Shown here in pieces: positions 1-9,350 of a DNA stretch of 64,000 nt. Each line of letters opens with the position of its first letter. Position 1 is the stretch's first letter. The DNA comes from Methylocapsa sp. S129 (GTDB lineage: Bacteria > Pseudomonadota > Alphaproteobacteria > Rhizobiales > Beijerinckiaceae), in assembly GCF_009765995.1 (NCBI RefSeq), contig NZ_LMUI01000011.1:384814-448813 (forward strand), read 5' to 3'. A model generated the notes under the pieces. It had not been told where the DNA came from, ran no database searches, and was given only the letters and a program-made list of their open reading frames with translations. Position numbers and translations under genes: made by a program.

Positions 1-464
1 TGACCCGTTGCCAACAATCTATCTTGCCCCTTTTTATCGCTGTCGAATTTCTTTTTCGCGGCGCTGACTATGACGCGTTCTTTGGACTGCGAGACGTTTG
101 ATCGGACAGTCGCATTCGACGCCTTTGCCGGACGGTGAAGCTTCTGCGCCGAGACGCCCTTCTTTTTGGTTGCTTTGGCCGTTTTGGCAGGCGCTCTTGC
201 CGAGGATTTTGCGGCCGCGGCGACGCGGCTCGGCTTGGAACGCTCAACCTTGGTCTTGATCGCCGAGGTCTTGGCCGCCGACTTGCGGCTCGAACCCTTG
301 GCGGCTTTCGCCGCGGCCTTTTTCACCGGACGGGCCGGCTTGCTGATCTTGGCGGAAACCTTTGCGTCCTTGCTCTTGCTAGTTGAGCTGGATTTGGACG
401 ATCGCTTGATCGCCTTGGCTGGACGGCTGGATGATTTCTTTGGCGCCTTTTTCCGAGTCGACAT
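1..464 (-). CDS. Lys/Ala-rich basic protein, probable CarD-type regulator (N-terminal part; runs off left edge)
   Basis: An open frame starts at ATG 464 (minus strand) behind a strong AGGAGAAGG ribosome site six bases upstream, and continues without a stop past the window edge. The first 154 or so residues start MSTRKKAPKKSSSR and are almost entirely Lys, Ala, Ser, Arg and Pro, like a histone-H1 tail. I infer that this is the basic N-terminal extension of a CarD/CdnL-type RNA-polymerase-binding regulator, because alphaproteobacterial carD usually sits directly downstream of fdxA and often has such an extension. The CarD domain itself would lie outside the window, so this is not proven. A stand-alone nucleoid-associated protein is the alternative. 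The two small plus-strand ORFs over the same bases are antisense shadows. Confidence 0.55.
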   Translation of the reverse strand, partial: MSTRKKAPKKSSSRPAKAIKRSSKSSSTSKSKDAKVSAKISKPARPVKKAAAKAAKGSSRKSAAKTSAIKTKVERSKPSRVAAAAKSSARAPAKTAKATKKKGVSAQKLHRPAKASNATVRSNVSQSKERVIVSAAKKKFDSDKKGQDRLLATG

Positions 465-785
465 GGCCGACCTTCTCCTGAAACCGAGCGCTGGACATGC
501 GATAAGTTCACGGCCCTCACGGCTCGATCACTCGCTGCCCGATCGCTCGTAATTCGTATTGCGGCCGACCCGATTGGGCGGCCCGATCGCGCTGGCTGAC
601 AAATCCGGCGGCGAAGGAACGCGACCTCCCAAGCGCGCCACGGCAATCGCTTGCCTGCGGTAATTATTCGTTAAAATGAGGTTTAGCACAAAATGCATGA
701 AAAATCAAAGGCGGCCTCCTCACAAGACAAGGAGGTTCGCCCGCATGGTTAATTCGAGAAACGAGCCAGGGGCCCATTATTTCAG
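465..785. other. Intergenic region between the basic protein gene and fdxA
   Basis: This 321-bp stretch holds no convincing gene. Its right part contains the fdxA terminator hairpin (700-741). The left part must carry the 5' leader and possibly a promoter of the basic-protein gene, but I see no promoter clear enough to call. Short plus-strand ORFs here show no recognisable protein features. Confidence 0.5.
700..741 (-). terminator. Rho-independent terminator after fdxA
   Basis: Read on the minus strand there is a hairpin: GGCGAACCTCCT (741-730), a nine-base loop, then AGGAGGCCGCC (720-710). It is followed by a T-rich run, TTTGATTTTT. The CCTCCT/AGGAGG core pairs perfectly and is extended by GGC/GCC. 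It lies about 45 bp past the fdxA stop, in the right orientation to end that transcript before the downstream basic-protein gene. Confidence 0.6.
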
Positions 786-1124
786 TCAGTCGCCTTGTCC
801 AGGTTTAGGAGAAAAAAACGCCTCTAGCTTGCCGGACCGCCCGTCATATTCTTTCGCGTCCGGCTCCGGTTCTCGTTTAATCGTGACGTTCGGCCAAATC
901 TTGGAATATTCAGTATTAAGGCGAAGCCAATTTTCAAGATTAGGCTCAGTATCGGGCTTGATCGCTTCGGCAGGGCATTCAGGCTCGCAGACGCCGCAGT
1001 CAATACATTCGTCGGGGTGAATGACCAGCATGTTTTCACCTTCGTAGAAACAATCGACCGGGCATACTTCAACGCAATCCAGATATTTACACTTGATACA
1101 ATTTTCGATCACGACATAGGTCAT
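786..1124 (-). CDS. fdxA: Ferredoxin FdxA, 7Fe-8S type
   Basis: Small soluble electron carrier of 112 residues. The first cluster-binding segment has Cys at 9, 12, 17, 21 and 25 ([17 protein letters not shown]). The second has Cys at 40, 43, 46 and 50. This nine-cysteine arrangement matches Azotobacter-type ferredoxin I with one [3Fe-4S] and one [4Fe-4S] cluster, and the length beyond residue 60 fits the FdxA C-terminal tail. I chose ATG 1124 because GAGG lies upstream and the protein then begins MTYVVIENC, the usual start; an in-frame ATG at 1172 would add 16 charged residues. It is followed by a terminator and then the probable carD gene, a common alphaproteobacterial arrangement. Confidence 0.93.
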   Translation of the reverse strand: MTYVVIENCIKCKYLDCVEVCPVDCFYEGENMLVIHPDECIDCGVCEPECPAEAIKPDTEPNLENWLRLNTEYSKIWPNVTIKREPEPDAKEYDGRSGKLEAFFSPKPGQGD

Positions 1125-1241
1125 ATTTAGATCCTCGCGACGGTCTTCCCGTCGATTGCGAAGGTTGCTCAATCATTGGCCGACGTGCTTGCCGACAGAT
1201 GCGCGGCCATCGGCCTATTCACACGCTCACGATAGTGAACG

Positions 1242-3176
1242 CTAGCTTTTGCCTTTTGCTTCAAGTTGCGATTTTAACGCGAGTAACTTTGCGAAGGGCG
1301 AGTCAAGATTGACGGGCGGCTCGCGCCGCGGCGCCGGGGCTGGCGTGTTTTCCTGCCGCCGCTCGTCTTGCCTGCGTTCGTCCTGCCCTCTACCCCTGTT
1401 GGGACCGCCCCGCCGCCCCGCGCCGTCCAGCTTGTTGGCGGAATCGAACGGCCGACGCGGGCCGCGGCCGTGTTGACGCCTGTTCGTCTCTTCGCCGGGT
1501 TTCTGCGGCTGCGGCGCCGGTTGCGATCCCGCATCGGCCACCGCCGGCGCCGGGACTTGAGAAGGCCGATAGCGCTGGCGCCTCGTCCTTTCCGAAGGGC
1601 CGTCTCGACGATCGGGGCGCTGATCTCCCTCGACGGCCTCATGAGGCCGCGCCGGGCCCTTGTCCCTTGAACCGGCTCTGGGATTGCGTTGTCGATTGGG
1701 CGGCGGCCTCGGGCGCCAGACTTCGATCAGGGCCTCTTCGGTCGGCGCCACAGGCGCGTCTGGGATTTCGCCGTTCGGGACCGCCGCCGCCAAGCTTGCA
1801 GCCTCAGACTCGGGCGAGACCGCCGGGCCTTGTTCGCCCCCCCCCCCGACGGCGCTTTGGGTCTCGACGGCCGTCGATTCCGGTTGCGCATCGACGACCG
1901 TTTCGGGCGGCTGGGGCGCCGGATCGCCAACGGGCTGAGCTTCCACTTCGACTGCGGCCTCGGCGCTTTGGCTCTCAACGGCGGTCGGGGCCAGCGCCGC
2001 ATCGGCCTGCTGCTCGGAGGCTGAATCGCCCGCGAGCCGAGCTTCATTTTCGGCTGGAGGCTCGGCGCTCTGATTCTCCGTCGCCGGCTCGGCGGCTTCC
2101 GCATGAGCGACGGTTTCAGGTTGGGCGATGGTTTCGGGTGGCCCGTCGGCGGCGGGCGCGCTTGGTGCGACGACCGTCAGGGCCGGCCCCTTCACACTAT
2201 AGCTGGCGAATCCGAGCGAGCGCAGCACCGAGGCGAATTGCTCTCCCGAGCACCCTGTCAGGGACGTCATCGCGCCGGTGACGACGAAAGCATCCCCGTC
2301 CGCGGCGCCGGCGGGCGGCGCGCCGGCGTGCGGGCCAGGCCGGTAGGCGACGGCGGGGCGGATAAGATCGGCCAGACGCTCGACAATATCGACGCGAACG
2401 GCGCGATCGCCGCACAGCCGAAATCCGGCGACCCGGTAGATCTCCTTCGAAATGGCGGCGTCGGCGAGGAACGAGGTTCTACCCGAAGCGGCCAATTGGG
2501 GGATTTCGTCGAGGCCCGCTCCGACGGCGGCGTCGCCCTGCCGCAGCGCCCATAATTGGGTGGCCAGGACGCGAATGGCTGGTTTCACCAGGCTCGGCAT
2601 GTAAATGTAATAAGCGCCGAAACGCACGCCCAGTTTGCGCAGCATTCCGCGCGCATTCTGATCCAGGGTCTTCACATCGTGGGCGACCCGCCCGCGTTCG
2701 AGAACGCCCAAAGCCTCGGCAAGCTGTAGCGCGACATTGCGCGCCGGCCCCTCCAGACCCAGAGCGGCCTCAAGCTCGAAAAGCGGTCCGAGCAGCCGCT
2801 GAACATAAGCGGCGAGCCATAAATCGACGCGGCCCTGAAGCTTTTGCTGAGCGGCCTCGGTCAAAGACTCATGTGCGAGGATCAAGGCGCGCGGCGCGAG
2901 CAATTTGTCGCCCGCGGCGATTTTCGCAACCGGATCGCCCAACCAGCGAATGGCGCCGTCATTGGCGAGAACGAGGGCGCTATCGACGGCTTCGCTGAAC
3001 CGATTGGCCCGGACTTCAAATTCCTGGCTGATTGCGCTGGCGATGTCGGATTCGTCGATCTTGGCGCGCTCCGCGTCGAGAACCACCTCTGGCGTGAATC
3101 GAAATCCCTGCAGACGCCCGACGATCTGACCGTCGAACGACAATTCGCCGCCCGAGGTCACTTCTGCATTTACCAT
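1242..3176 (-). CDS. Helicase-related protein lacking its helicase core (C-terminal part only)
   Basis: The 644 residues match, from memory, only the C-terminal half of the long alphaproteobacterial 'helicase-related protein'. Residues about 1-330 contain the conserved segment including LGVRFGAYYIYMPSL and the end motif TGCSGEQFASVLRSLGF. Residues about 340-600 are a low-complexity Ala/Pro/Glu linker that becomes Arg/Pro/Gln-rich, and the end SPFAKLLALKSQLEAKGK is the family's typical C-terminus. No Walker A, DEAD/DEAH or other superfamily-2 motif is present, and purH occupies the DNA directly upstream, so the N-terminal ATPase half is missing here. The ATG at 3176 has a GAGAG ribosome site, so the fragment may be expressed. 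An RNA-binding role is possible but unproven. Confidence 0.7.
   Translation of the reverse strand: MVNAEVTSGGELSFDGQIVGRLQGFRFTPEVVLDAERAKIDESDIASAISQEFEVRANRFSEAVDSALVLANDGAIRWLGDPVAKIAAGDKLLAPRALILAHESLTEAAQQKLQGRVDLWLAAYVQRLLGPLFELEAALGLEGPARNVALQLAEALGVLERGRVAHDVKTLDQNARGMLRKLGVRFGAYYIYMPSLVKPAIRVLATQLWALRQGDAAVGAGLDEIPQLAASGRTSFLADAAISKEIYRVAGFRLCGDRAVRVDIVERLADLIRPAVAYRPGPHAGAPPAGAADGDAFVVTGAMTSLTGCSGEQFASVLRSLGFASYSVKGPALTVVAPSAPAADGPPETIAQPETVAHAEAAEPATENQSAEPPAENEARLAGDSASEQQADAALAPTAVESQSAEAAVEVEAQPVGDPAPQPPETVVDAQPESTAVETQSAVGGGGEQGPAVSPESEAASLAAAVPNGEIPDAPVAPTEEALIEVWRPRPPPNRQRNPRAGSRDKGPARPHEAVEGDQRPDRRDGPSERTRRQRYRPSQVPAPAVADAGSQPAPQPQKPGEETNRRQHGRGPRRPFDSANKLDGAGRRGGPNRGRGQDERRQDERRQENTPAPAPRREPPVNLDSPFAKLLALKSQLEAKGKS
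1837..1847. repeat. Eleven-base C/G homopolymer inside coding sequence
   Basis: A run of 11 C on the plus strand (G on the coding strand) encodes the GGGG stretch in the low-complexity linker of the helicase-related protein. Homopolymers of this length are prone to polymerase slippage and to sequencing error. The frame is intact as given. Confidence 0.8.
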
Positions 3177-3346
3177 TGCGTTCTCTCAAAACCATCGCAG
3201 GCGAATGCTCGTCTTCGCGTGACGAACTTCCAGGCGACGCCTGCCCGAAAGGCGTCCGAAACGCTGTTCTTTACCCGACGCGCGGCGCCCTGCCAATGCT
3301 CCGTCTGGCGATCGGCCGTGCGGCGACCGGATTCCGCCGCGCCGTT

Positions 3347-4939
3347 TCAATGCCTGAAGTGGCGCACGCCGGTGAAAACCATGGCGACGCCCGCTTCATC
3401 GGCCGCCGCAATGACCTCCGAATCCCGCATTGAGCCGCCGGGCTGAATGACCGCGACAGCGCCGGCCTGCACCGCCGCCAGCAGGCCGTCGGCGAAGGGG
3501 AAGAAAGCGTCGGAAGCGACGACTGAACCCCGGGTTAGCGGTTCAGCCATGCCCGCCGCCTGCGCGGCGTCTTCGGCTTTGCGCGCCGCGACCCGCGATG
3601 AATCGACGCGCGACATCTGCCCCGCCCCGATGCCGACCGTGGCGCCGTCCTTGACATAGACGATGGCGTTCGACTTGACGTGTTTGGCGACTCGCCACGC
3701 AAAGCGCATGTCGGCGAGCTCCCGCTCGCTCGGCGCTCGTTTGGTGACGACTTTCAACTCCATGTCGTCGGCGACCGCATTGTCGCGACCCTGCACGAGA
3801 AGGCCGCCCGCCACAGACCGCACGGAAAGGCTCGGGGCCCTGGGGTCGGGAAGGGCGCCGGCGATGAGCAAGCGTAGATTCTTCCTGGCGCCGACAATAG
3901 CCAAGGCCTCGTCGTCGGCGGCGGGAGCGATAATGACCTCGGTCATGATTTCGACGATCTTGCGCGCCGCGTCGGCGTCGAGCCGCCGATTGACGGCGAC
4001 GATTCCCCCAAACGCGGAGACCGGATCGCAGGCGAGCGCCCTCTCATAGGCCTCGCGCAAAGTCGGCGCCTCGGCGACGCCGCAAGGATTGGCGTGTTTG
4101 ATGATGGCAACCGCGGCTGTGCGCGCGGGATCGAATTCGGCGACCAGTTCGAAGGCCGCGTCGGTGTCGTTGACGTTGTTATAGGAGAGCTCCTTGCCCT
4201 GAACCTGCCGCGCGGTGGCGACGCCGGCGCGAATTTCCGGACCGATGTAGAAAGCCGCGGTTTGATGCGGGTTCTCGCCATAACGCATGGAACTGGCGAG
4301 CTTGCCGCCAAAGGCGCGCCAGGGCGGCGCGGTCTCGCCGATCTCGCGCGCCAGCCAGTTTGAAATGGCCGAATCGTAAGCCGCCGTGCGCGCATAGGCT
4401 TTCTGCGCCATGGCGCGACGAAACTTCAAACTGGTCGCGCCATCATAGCGAGCCAATTCCTCGATCAAGGCGCTGTAATCGGCGGGGTCGACGATGACGG
4501 CGACGTCGCCATGATTCTTCGCAGCGCCACGGATCATCGCGGGGCCGCCGATATCGATGTTCTCGATCATATCGGCGAATGCGCCGCCGCGCCGCAGCGT
4601 CTCTTCGAACGGATAGAGGTTGACGACTAGCAGGTCGATCGGCGCGATATTATGCGCGAGCATCGCCGCCTCGTGCGCGGGGTCTTCGCGAACCGCCAGC
4701 AGGCCGCCGTGAATGCCCGGATGCAGCGTCTTGACCCGACCGTCCATCATTTCCGGGAAGCCCGTCAATTCGGCCGCGTCCCGAACCGCGCAGCCGGCCT
4801 GCGCCAACGCGCTCGCCGTGCCGCCGGTCGAGACGAGTTCGACCCCGCGCGCCGCAAGGGCCGCGCCCAATTCGACAAGGCCGGACTTATCCGAGACAGA
4901 AATCAGGGCGCGGCCAATGCGCGCCAGGTCGCCAGCCAT
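3347..4939 (-). CDS. purH: Bifunctional AICAR transformylase / IMP cyclohydrolase
   Basis: Catalyses the last two steps of IMP synthesis in the cytoplasm: formyl transfer from 10-formyl-THF to AICAR, then ring closure. The 530 residues match the usual length. The N-terminal IMP cyclohydrolase domain (about 1-200) shows [17 protein letters not shown] and [13 protein letters not shown]. The C-terminal AICAR transformylase domain shows [30 protein letters not shown] and the terminal [12 protein letters not shown] and [11 protein letters not shown] 4939 is preceded by GGAG. It lies downstream of rsmB and the heparinase-like gene on the same strand, an order common in Hyphomicrobiales. Confidence 0.97.
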   Translation of the reverse strand: MAGDLARIGRALISVSDKSGLVELGAALAARGVELVSTGGTASALAQAGCAVRDAAELTGFPEMMDGRVKTLHPGIHGGLLAVREDPAHEAAMLAHNIAPIDLLVVNLYPFEETLRRGGAFADMIENIDIGGPAMIRGAAKNHGDVAVIVDPADYSALIEELARYDGATSLKFRRAMAQKAYARTAAYDSAISNWLAREIGETAPPWRAFGGKLASSMRYGENPHQTAAFYIGPEIRAGVATARQVQGKELSYNNVNDTDAAFELVAEFDPARTAAVAIIKHANPCGVAEAPTLREAYERALACDPVSAFGGIVAVNRRLDADAARKIVEIMTEVIIAPAADDEALAIVGARKNLRLLIAGALPDPRAPSLSVRSVAGGLLVQGRDNAVADDMELKVVTKRAPSERELADMRFAWRVAKHVKSNAIVYVKDGATVGIGAGQMSRVDSSRVAARKAEDAAQAAGMAEPLTRGSVVASDAFFPFADGLLAAVQAGAVAVIQPGGSMRDSEVIAAADEAGVAMVFTGVRHFRH

Positions 4940-5047
4940 GGAAACTCCAAAAGGGAAGCCGCTATGCCTATCGCATTTGCGTATTGTTGCGGCGCAATAT
5001 CATGGTTTGCCGCGAAACAAAACTCGCGATTTTTCTGCTTGTTTCGT

Positions 5048-6832
5048 TTAGGCGCCCTCCGCTGGAGTCAAACGGTGAAACGACCAGTTCAGGCCTTCGT
5101 TTTCGACCAGCTCTCCCTCGAGGACGATCTGAATCGTCGCCATGGCCCCGCCGGGAGAGGCGAAGAATATGCTCTCTTCCAGATGGGCGGCGCGCCCCTC
5201 GGCTTCAAACCGCCATTGCTCGCCCGACGGCAATGTCAGGAGAACGCCGCCAGCGTTGGCGTCAGGCTCGGCGCGCACCGACGGGTGAAGATGAAATCGC
5301 GCCGCCAATGATTTTCCAGCCGGCATTGCGCCCTTGCGGGCCAACATAACGCGATCTTCGCCCGACAGGCTGGCGCCGTCATCGGCAAGGCGCAGGGTGC
5401 GGCGATGGAGCGCGGCGTAGCGGCGCGCGTAGCCGTCATGGATGGAATCCAGCAATTGATCGCGCGCCGCTTCGTCGTGCGCGCGGTTGACTTCCACCCG
5501 CGACGGCCCTTCGAGAACCATGCCCGCCGCGATCGACCGCGAAGCGATTGCCTCGAAGCGGCAGCTCGAATGATCGTCGATGACAAGTGTCGAATGAGCG
5601 GCGCTGGCGCGCGCCGCCTCGCGGGCGGCCGTCGCATCGGCCTGCGGCGCGCCGCAATTGACGACGATGCGATGGAGCCCGCTGGAGAATTCGAACGCGA
5701 GACAACCGGCGTGGGCGTCCTTGGAAAACGCCCAGGGCGGCGGGGCGCCGACATCGGCGATGACAATGGCGCCGTCAGCCTCCAGACGCTGGTAGCCCGA
5801 GTAGGGCGCATCGAGAACTGACGCGCCGCCAGCGTCGCCATGCGCGAGCAGGGTCGCCAGTGTATCAGGCTCGCTGGCGCCCATGCCGTTGAAGCCGGCC
5901 AGCGCCCCATCCGCGTGGCGGAACATGCGCAGCATTGGAATCATGCGGTCGATCGCATTGAGGAGCGGGTCGGGCGCCGCGACGCCGCGCGCCACAAAGG
6001 CCTGCCGCGCCGGCAACAGATCGAGCAGGAGTTCGACCAGGACGCGCGGGTTGCGGCTGATGTGGCCGCCATCCGTCAATATCTGCACCGGCAATTCGCG
6101 GGAGAGCGAGAGGCTTGCGCGCCGCAAGAGACCACCGCCGCCTTCCAAACAAAGGCCCGCCTGGGTGAGCGCGACGATCGCGGTCAGCCGCGCATCGCCG
6201 TCCAGACCCTCGGCGAGCGCCCGCTCTAACGCCGCGGCATGCGTTTCGATCGCGCCGACGAAACGGCGATAGAAAGCGTGGTCGGCGTTCGCCAGAATGA
6301 TCGGCGACTGGCTGAGCCATGAAATGAGCCGTCGCGCGACGACGCGCGGATTGCGCGCGACAGGACGATCCATCGATCCGCCGCCGCGCGCGTCAAGATT
6401 GAGCCAGTCTTCGACGAGCGCGCGGGCGTTGGCGCGCGACAAGGCCGTATCGGCCGCGCGCAAATGCCGGAGCCAGCCAAACCCGTGTAGGGCCTCGGCC
6501 CAGGCGAGCGAAGGCGCCGAAATCATAAAGGGCGAATGACCATGCGTGCTCGCCGCCTTGCCGGCCAGCGAAAAGTGGCCGGCATAGATATGATCGGCGG
6601 CGATCGGGTCGGCGGTGCGAATATCCTGCAGGGCGATCAAAAGACGCTCGGCGCGCCCGCCGCGCATCGCCAAAACAATTCTCCTGGGGATCGCCAGCGG
6701 ACGGCGAAGGCGAGCGAGCCAGACTCTGGCTGTAAAGGCCAGGAGACCGATCTTCACCGGAAGCGCTGATGGGAAGTCCAAATCCACCTCAGCAATTCGC
6801 CGCCGCCGCCAGCGGGGATGCAGGACGCCCAT
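5048..6832 (-). CDS. Heparinase II/III family protein
   Basis: Predicted polysaccharide-lyase-like protein of about 594 residues. The N-terminal alpha/alpha-barrel half includes ADHIYAGHFSLAGKA, a segment usual in alphaproteobacterial members. The C-terminal half corresponds to the heparinase II/III beta-sandwich domain (from about residue 320), with GYQRLEADGAIVIADVG and a histidine in AHSTLVIDDHSSC. The true substrate is unknown; the cell-envelope context in relatives suggests a polyuronide or envelope glycan. The start is uncertain: ATG 6832 has no good ribosome site, and an in-frame GTG at 6757 or ATG at about 6682 would shorten the unusual Arg-rich N-terminus. It lies between rsmB and purH. 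Confidence 0.85.
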   Translation of the reverse strand: MGVLHPRWRRRRIAEVDLDFPSALPVKIGLLAFTARVWLARLRRPLAIPRRIVLAMRGGRAERLLIALQDIRTADPIAADHIYAGHFSLAGKAASTHGHSPFMISAPSLAWAEALHGFGWLRHLRAADTALSRANARALVEDWLNLDARGGGSMDRPVARNPRVVARRLISWLSQSPIILANADHAFYRRFVGAIETHAAALERALAEGLDGDARLTAIVALTQAGLCLEGGGGLLRRASLSLSRELPVQILTDGGHISRNPRVLVELLLDLLPARQAFVARGVAAPDPLLNAIDRMIPMLRMFRHADGALAGFNGMGASEPDTLATLLAHGDAGGASVLDAPYSGYQRLEADGAIVIADVGAPPPWAFSKDAHAGCLAFEFSSGLHRIVVNCGAPQADATAAREAARASAAHSTLVIDDHSSCRFEAIASRSIAAGMVLEGPSRVEVNRAHDEAARDQLLDSIHDGYARRYAALHRRTLRLADDGASLSGEDRVMLARKGAMPAGKSLAARFHLHPSVRAEPDANAGGVLLTLPSGEQWRFEAEGRAAHLEESIFFASPGGAMATIQIVLEGELVENEGLNWSFHRLTPAEGA

Positions 6833-6902
6833 GACTCGAATGTGGAGACCCGCGCCGCTCCGCGCAAGTTAAGCACGCGCCGGGGCGCGAAGCGAGCGGC
6901 CA

Positions 6903-8294
6903 TCAACTTTTGCGCCGCAGCCGGGCCGCGAAGAACCCGTCGAGGCCGGACATGCGCGGCGTCAGCCCGCGCAAATGACAAGGCAAGGTTCTGAGATCGC
7001 CGGCGGGCGACAGACATTCGGCCAGGCCGCCGATCTCTTCAACTTCGATCGGCAGCCGCCGCACATCGGGGTTTCGCCGCAACAGCGCGCCGATATGCGC
7101 TTCGCCTTCCTCCGGCTCCAGCGAGCATGTGCAATAGACGATGAGGCCGCCCGGCTTGGTGAGCGCCACCGCCTTGTCGAGGAGTTGCGCCTGCAACGCG
7201 ACAAGCGGGGCGAGATCGCCGAGCCGTTTGGTCCAGGCGACGTCGGGATGGCGCCGGATCGTGCCGGTGGCGGTACACAATGCGTCGAGCAGCACGGCGT
7301 CGAATGGGGGCGCGTCGAAGGATAGCGCGTCCGCGACGGCGATTTCAGCATCCATGCGTAAACGTTCGAAATTGACCGCGAGGCGCTTCAGCCGTTCGGC
7401 GGAGCGGTCGACCGCGGTCAGGCTGGCTCCCGTCAGGGCGATCTCCGCGCTCTTGCCGCCCGGCGCGGCGCAAAGATCGACGACGCGCATGCCGGACGAA
7501 GCCCTCAGCAATCGCGCCGGCAGCGCGGCGGCGGCGTCCTGCACCCACCATTCGCCCTCGCTATAGCCTTCGAGTTCGGGTACCGGAACGTGCGATTCAA
7601 GCCGCACGGAGCCGGTCGGCAAGACAATCCCGCCAAGGCGACGCGCCCAGCCCTCAGGATCACTCTTGACGCTGAGGTCGAGCGTCGGCTCATCGCGATT
7701 GGCCATCGCGATGGCCTGCGCGGTCGCTGCGCCATAATTGGCGCGCCAACGCGCCGCCAGCCAGGCGGGCGTATCGTCGTCGAGCGCACTGGAGCCATCG
7801 AGAATTTCCTGCCGCTCGCGCACGATATTGCGCAGGACGCCATTGACAAGCGCGGCGAATGGCGCGGCTGCCGGTTCGGCTTTGGCCGCGCGCACGGCAA
7901 GGTCGACGGCGGCATGATCGGGCAGATCGAGAAACAGGATCTGGGCGACGGCGACGACAAGCGTCCATTCCAGTGCGCCGGATTTTTTTGGCAGGCCCTT
8001 GTCCAGGAAGCGGCCGAGCGCTTTACGAATCGTACCGAGCCGGCGGAGAGAAACGGTCGCGATCGAGCGGGTCAACGCCCGGTCGCGCGGATCGAGGCCG
8101 GTCAATCGCGCATGGGCGTTTTCGCCCGAGAAGCGCTCTTCCAGAGGACGGCCCGCGGTCAGCGTATCGGCGAGAATCTGGGCGGCGGCGATGCGCGCCG
8201 CCAGGCCTGGCGCCAGCGGTTCGGGCGGCGGCGCGGATTGACCCGCCGGGCGTCGTCTGAAATTTGCGTTATGCGAGCGGCCCGGGGGCTTCAA
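6903..8294 (-). CDS. rsmB: RsmB-family rRNA (cytosine-C5) methyltransferase
   Basis: Methylates a cytosine of 16S rRNA (C967 in E. coli) using SAM. The N-terminal NusB-like RNA-binding domain spans about residues 30-165 and the methyltransferase domain about 200-460. The SAM motif VDLCAAPGGKSAE and the catalytic-cysteine motif YCTCSLEPEEGE are intact. The motif-IV segment reads LLDALCTATGTIRRHPD, where the family normally has DAPC: the Pro is Leu while the Cys is kept. The start is TTG at 8294, supported by GAGG eight bases upstream. The length of 463 residues is slightly above the usual 430-450. Confidence 0.9.
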   Translation of the reverse strand: MKPPGRSHNANFRRRPAGQSAPPPEPLAPGLAARIAAAQILADTLTAGRPLEERFSGENAHARLTGLDPRDRALTRSIATVSLRRLGTIRKALGRFLDKGLPKKSGALEWTLVVAVAQILFLDLPDHAAVDLAVRAAKAEPAAAPFAALVNGVLRNIVRERQEILDGSSALDDDTPAWLAARWRANYGAATAQAIAMANRDEPTLDLSVKSDPEGWARRLGGIVLPTGSVRLESHVPVPELEGYSEGEWWVQDAAAALPARLLRASSGMRVVDLCAAPGGKSAEIALTGASLTAVDRSAERLKRLAVNFERLRMDAEIAVADALSFDAPPFDAVLLDALCTATGTIRRHPDVAWTKRLGDLAPLVALQAQLLDKAVALTKPGGLIVYCTCSLEPEEGEAHIGALLRRNPDVRRLPIEVEEIGGLAECLSPAGDLRTLPCHLRGLTPRMSGLDGFFAARLRRKS

Positions 8295-8480
8295 GCCTTT
8301 GACCTCATCGAATCAGAGAGCGGCCTTCCGTCTGACAATAACAACAATGAACGCAAATTCTCCGCCCGATTTCCAAAATGAGGGTGAGGCGCAGTATCAT
8401 GGCGCCAACCCGAACGGCAACTCGGCTCCTCCATGAAGAGTTCCCTTCATGGAGATTGCGGCATGAAACAGGAGGACGGA

Positions 8481-8717
8481 ATGGCGAAGGCGCCTGAGAC
8501 GTCGCCGTCAATCGAAGCGAACGGCGAGCCTGGCCGCGTCGACGAAGAAGCTTTGCAAAACAGACGCACCGCCGCCGCGCAGCGCGCCTTGGCGGAAGCG
8601 GAGGAGCGACGGCGGCGCGCCGCTCCGCCGCTTCCCCCTGAGTCCAACGGACGGGGCGGCCTTGAGCCGGTCCGTTACGGCGATTGGGAGGTCAAAGGCC
8701 TGGCGAGCGACTTCTAA
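8481..8717 (+). CDS. DUF1674 protein, SdhAF4-like succinate dehydrogenase assembly factor
   Basis: A 78-residue protein with a charged Ala/Arg-rich helix and the DUF1674 C-terminal signature GGLEPVRYGDWEVKGLASDF. Mitochondrial SdhAF4/Sdh8 carries this motif and helps maturation of the flavinylated SDH subunit, so a similar role is inferred. ATG 8481 is chosen because AGGAGG stands five bases upstream; in-frame ATGs at 8433 and 8463 lack such a site. It is divergent from rsmB, as in many Hyphomicrobiales. Confidence 0.85.
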   Translation: MAKAPETSPSIEANGEPGRVDEEALQNRRTAAAQRALAEAEERRRRAAPPLPPESNGRGGLEPVRYGDWEVKGLASDF

Positions 8718-8901
8718 TTCAGCGCGACAGCCTCGCGCGGAGAAGAAACATTGCGACGAGCCCCATCGGTCCGCTCCATCCACCAGAGCGGTCTCGAACG
8801 CGTGATCGTTTTTCTCGCGCGTCGATCCGAACGGTCACAACTCGGACTTGTTTGGTCTCTATGTCGAGGGGATCGTCCCGATCGTCAGCAGGAGGCCCTC
8901 G

Positions 8902-9258
8902 ATGATACTGCGTGAGATCGTTCATACCTGTTCCAACGCGCATATCGCACGCGCCGCGCTTGCCTCGATCGGCGGCGATTTCGCGAAGCAATTTGCGGCC
9001 GACGCATCGCGCCGCAATATGTCCGCGGGCGTGCTTGCTGCGCATATGGTTAAGGAATTCTCAATCAGGGCCGATGACGACGGATGGGACGGCGTCGACG
9101 AAGCCGTGCGCGGCGCCGACCAGCCGATTCTGTCGGGCTTGCGTTATATTCTTTCGCAAGGTTTGCGCGACAGGAGCAATTCGCCCGACGCGCCTGACGA
9201 GCGCGGCTCCGCGCCCTGGATTCATCGCGCCGCGCCGGCGAGCTGCTGGTGCGCCTGA
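8902..9258 (+). CDS. Small conserved-looking hypothetical protein
   Basis: A protein of 118 residues beginning MILREIVHTCSNAHIARAAL. A perfect AGGAGG lies six bases before ATG 8902, which decides the start over the ATG at 8848. It appears soluble and mostly helical, with an acidic middle (RADDDGWDGVDEA) and the segment PILSGLRYILSQGL. The last 30 or so residues are Pro/Arg/Ala-rich and end in SCWCA. I recognise no functional domain. The good ribosome site and strong third-position GC bias support it as real. It stands alone between the DUF1674 gene and pheC. Confidence 0.65.
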   Translation: MILREIVHTCSNAHIARAALASIGGDFAKQFAADASRRNMSAGVLAAHMVKEFSIRADDDGWDGVDEAVRGADQPILSGLRYILSQGLRDRSNSPDAPDERGSAPWIHRAAPASCWCA

Positions 9259-9350
9259 GATTTTGAGAAAACAAAGCCGCGCCTTGCCGCCGCCGCCGAT
9301 CCGGGCGAGATTGCTCCTTCATTGGCGCCGCGGCGCTGAGGGAGGGTTGT

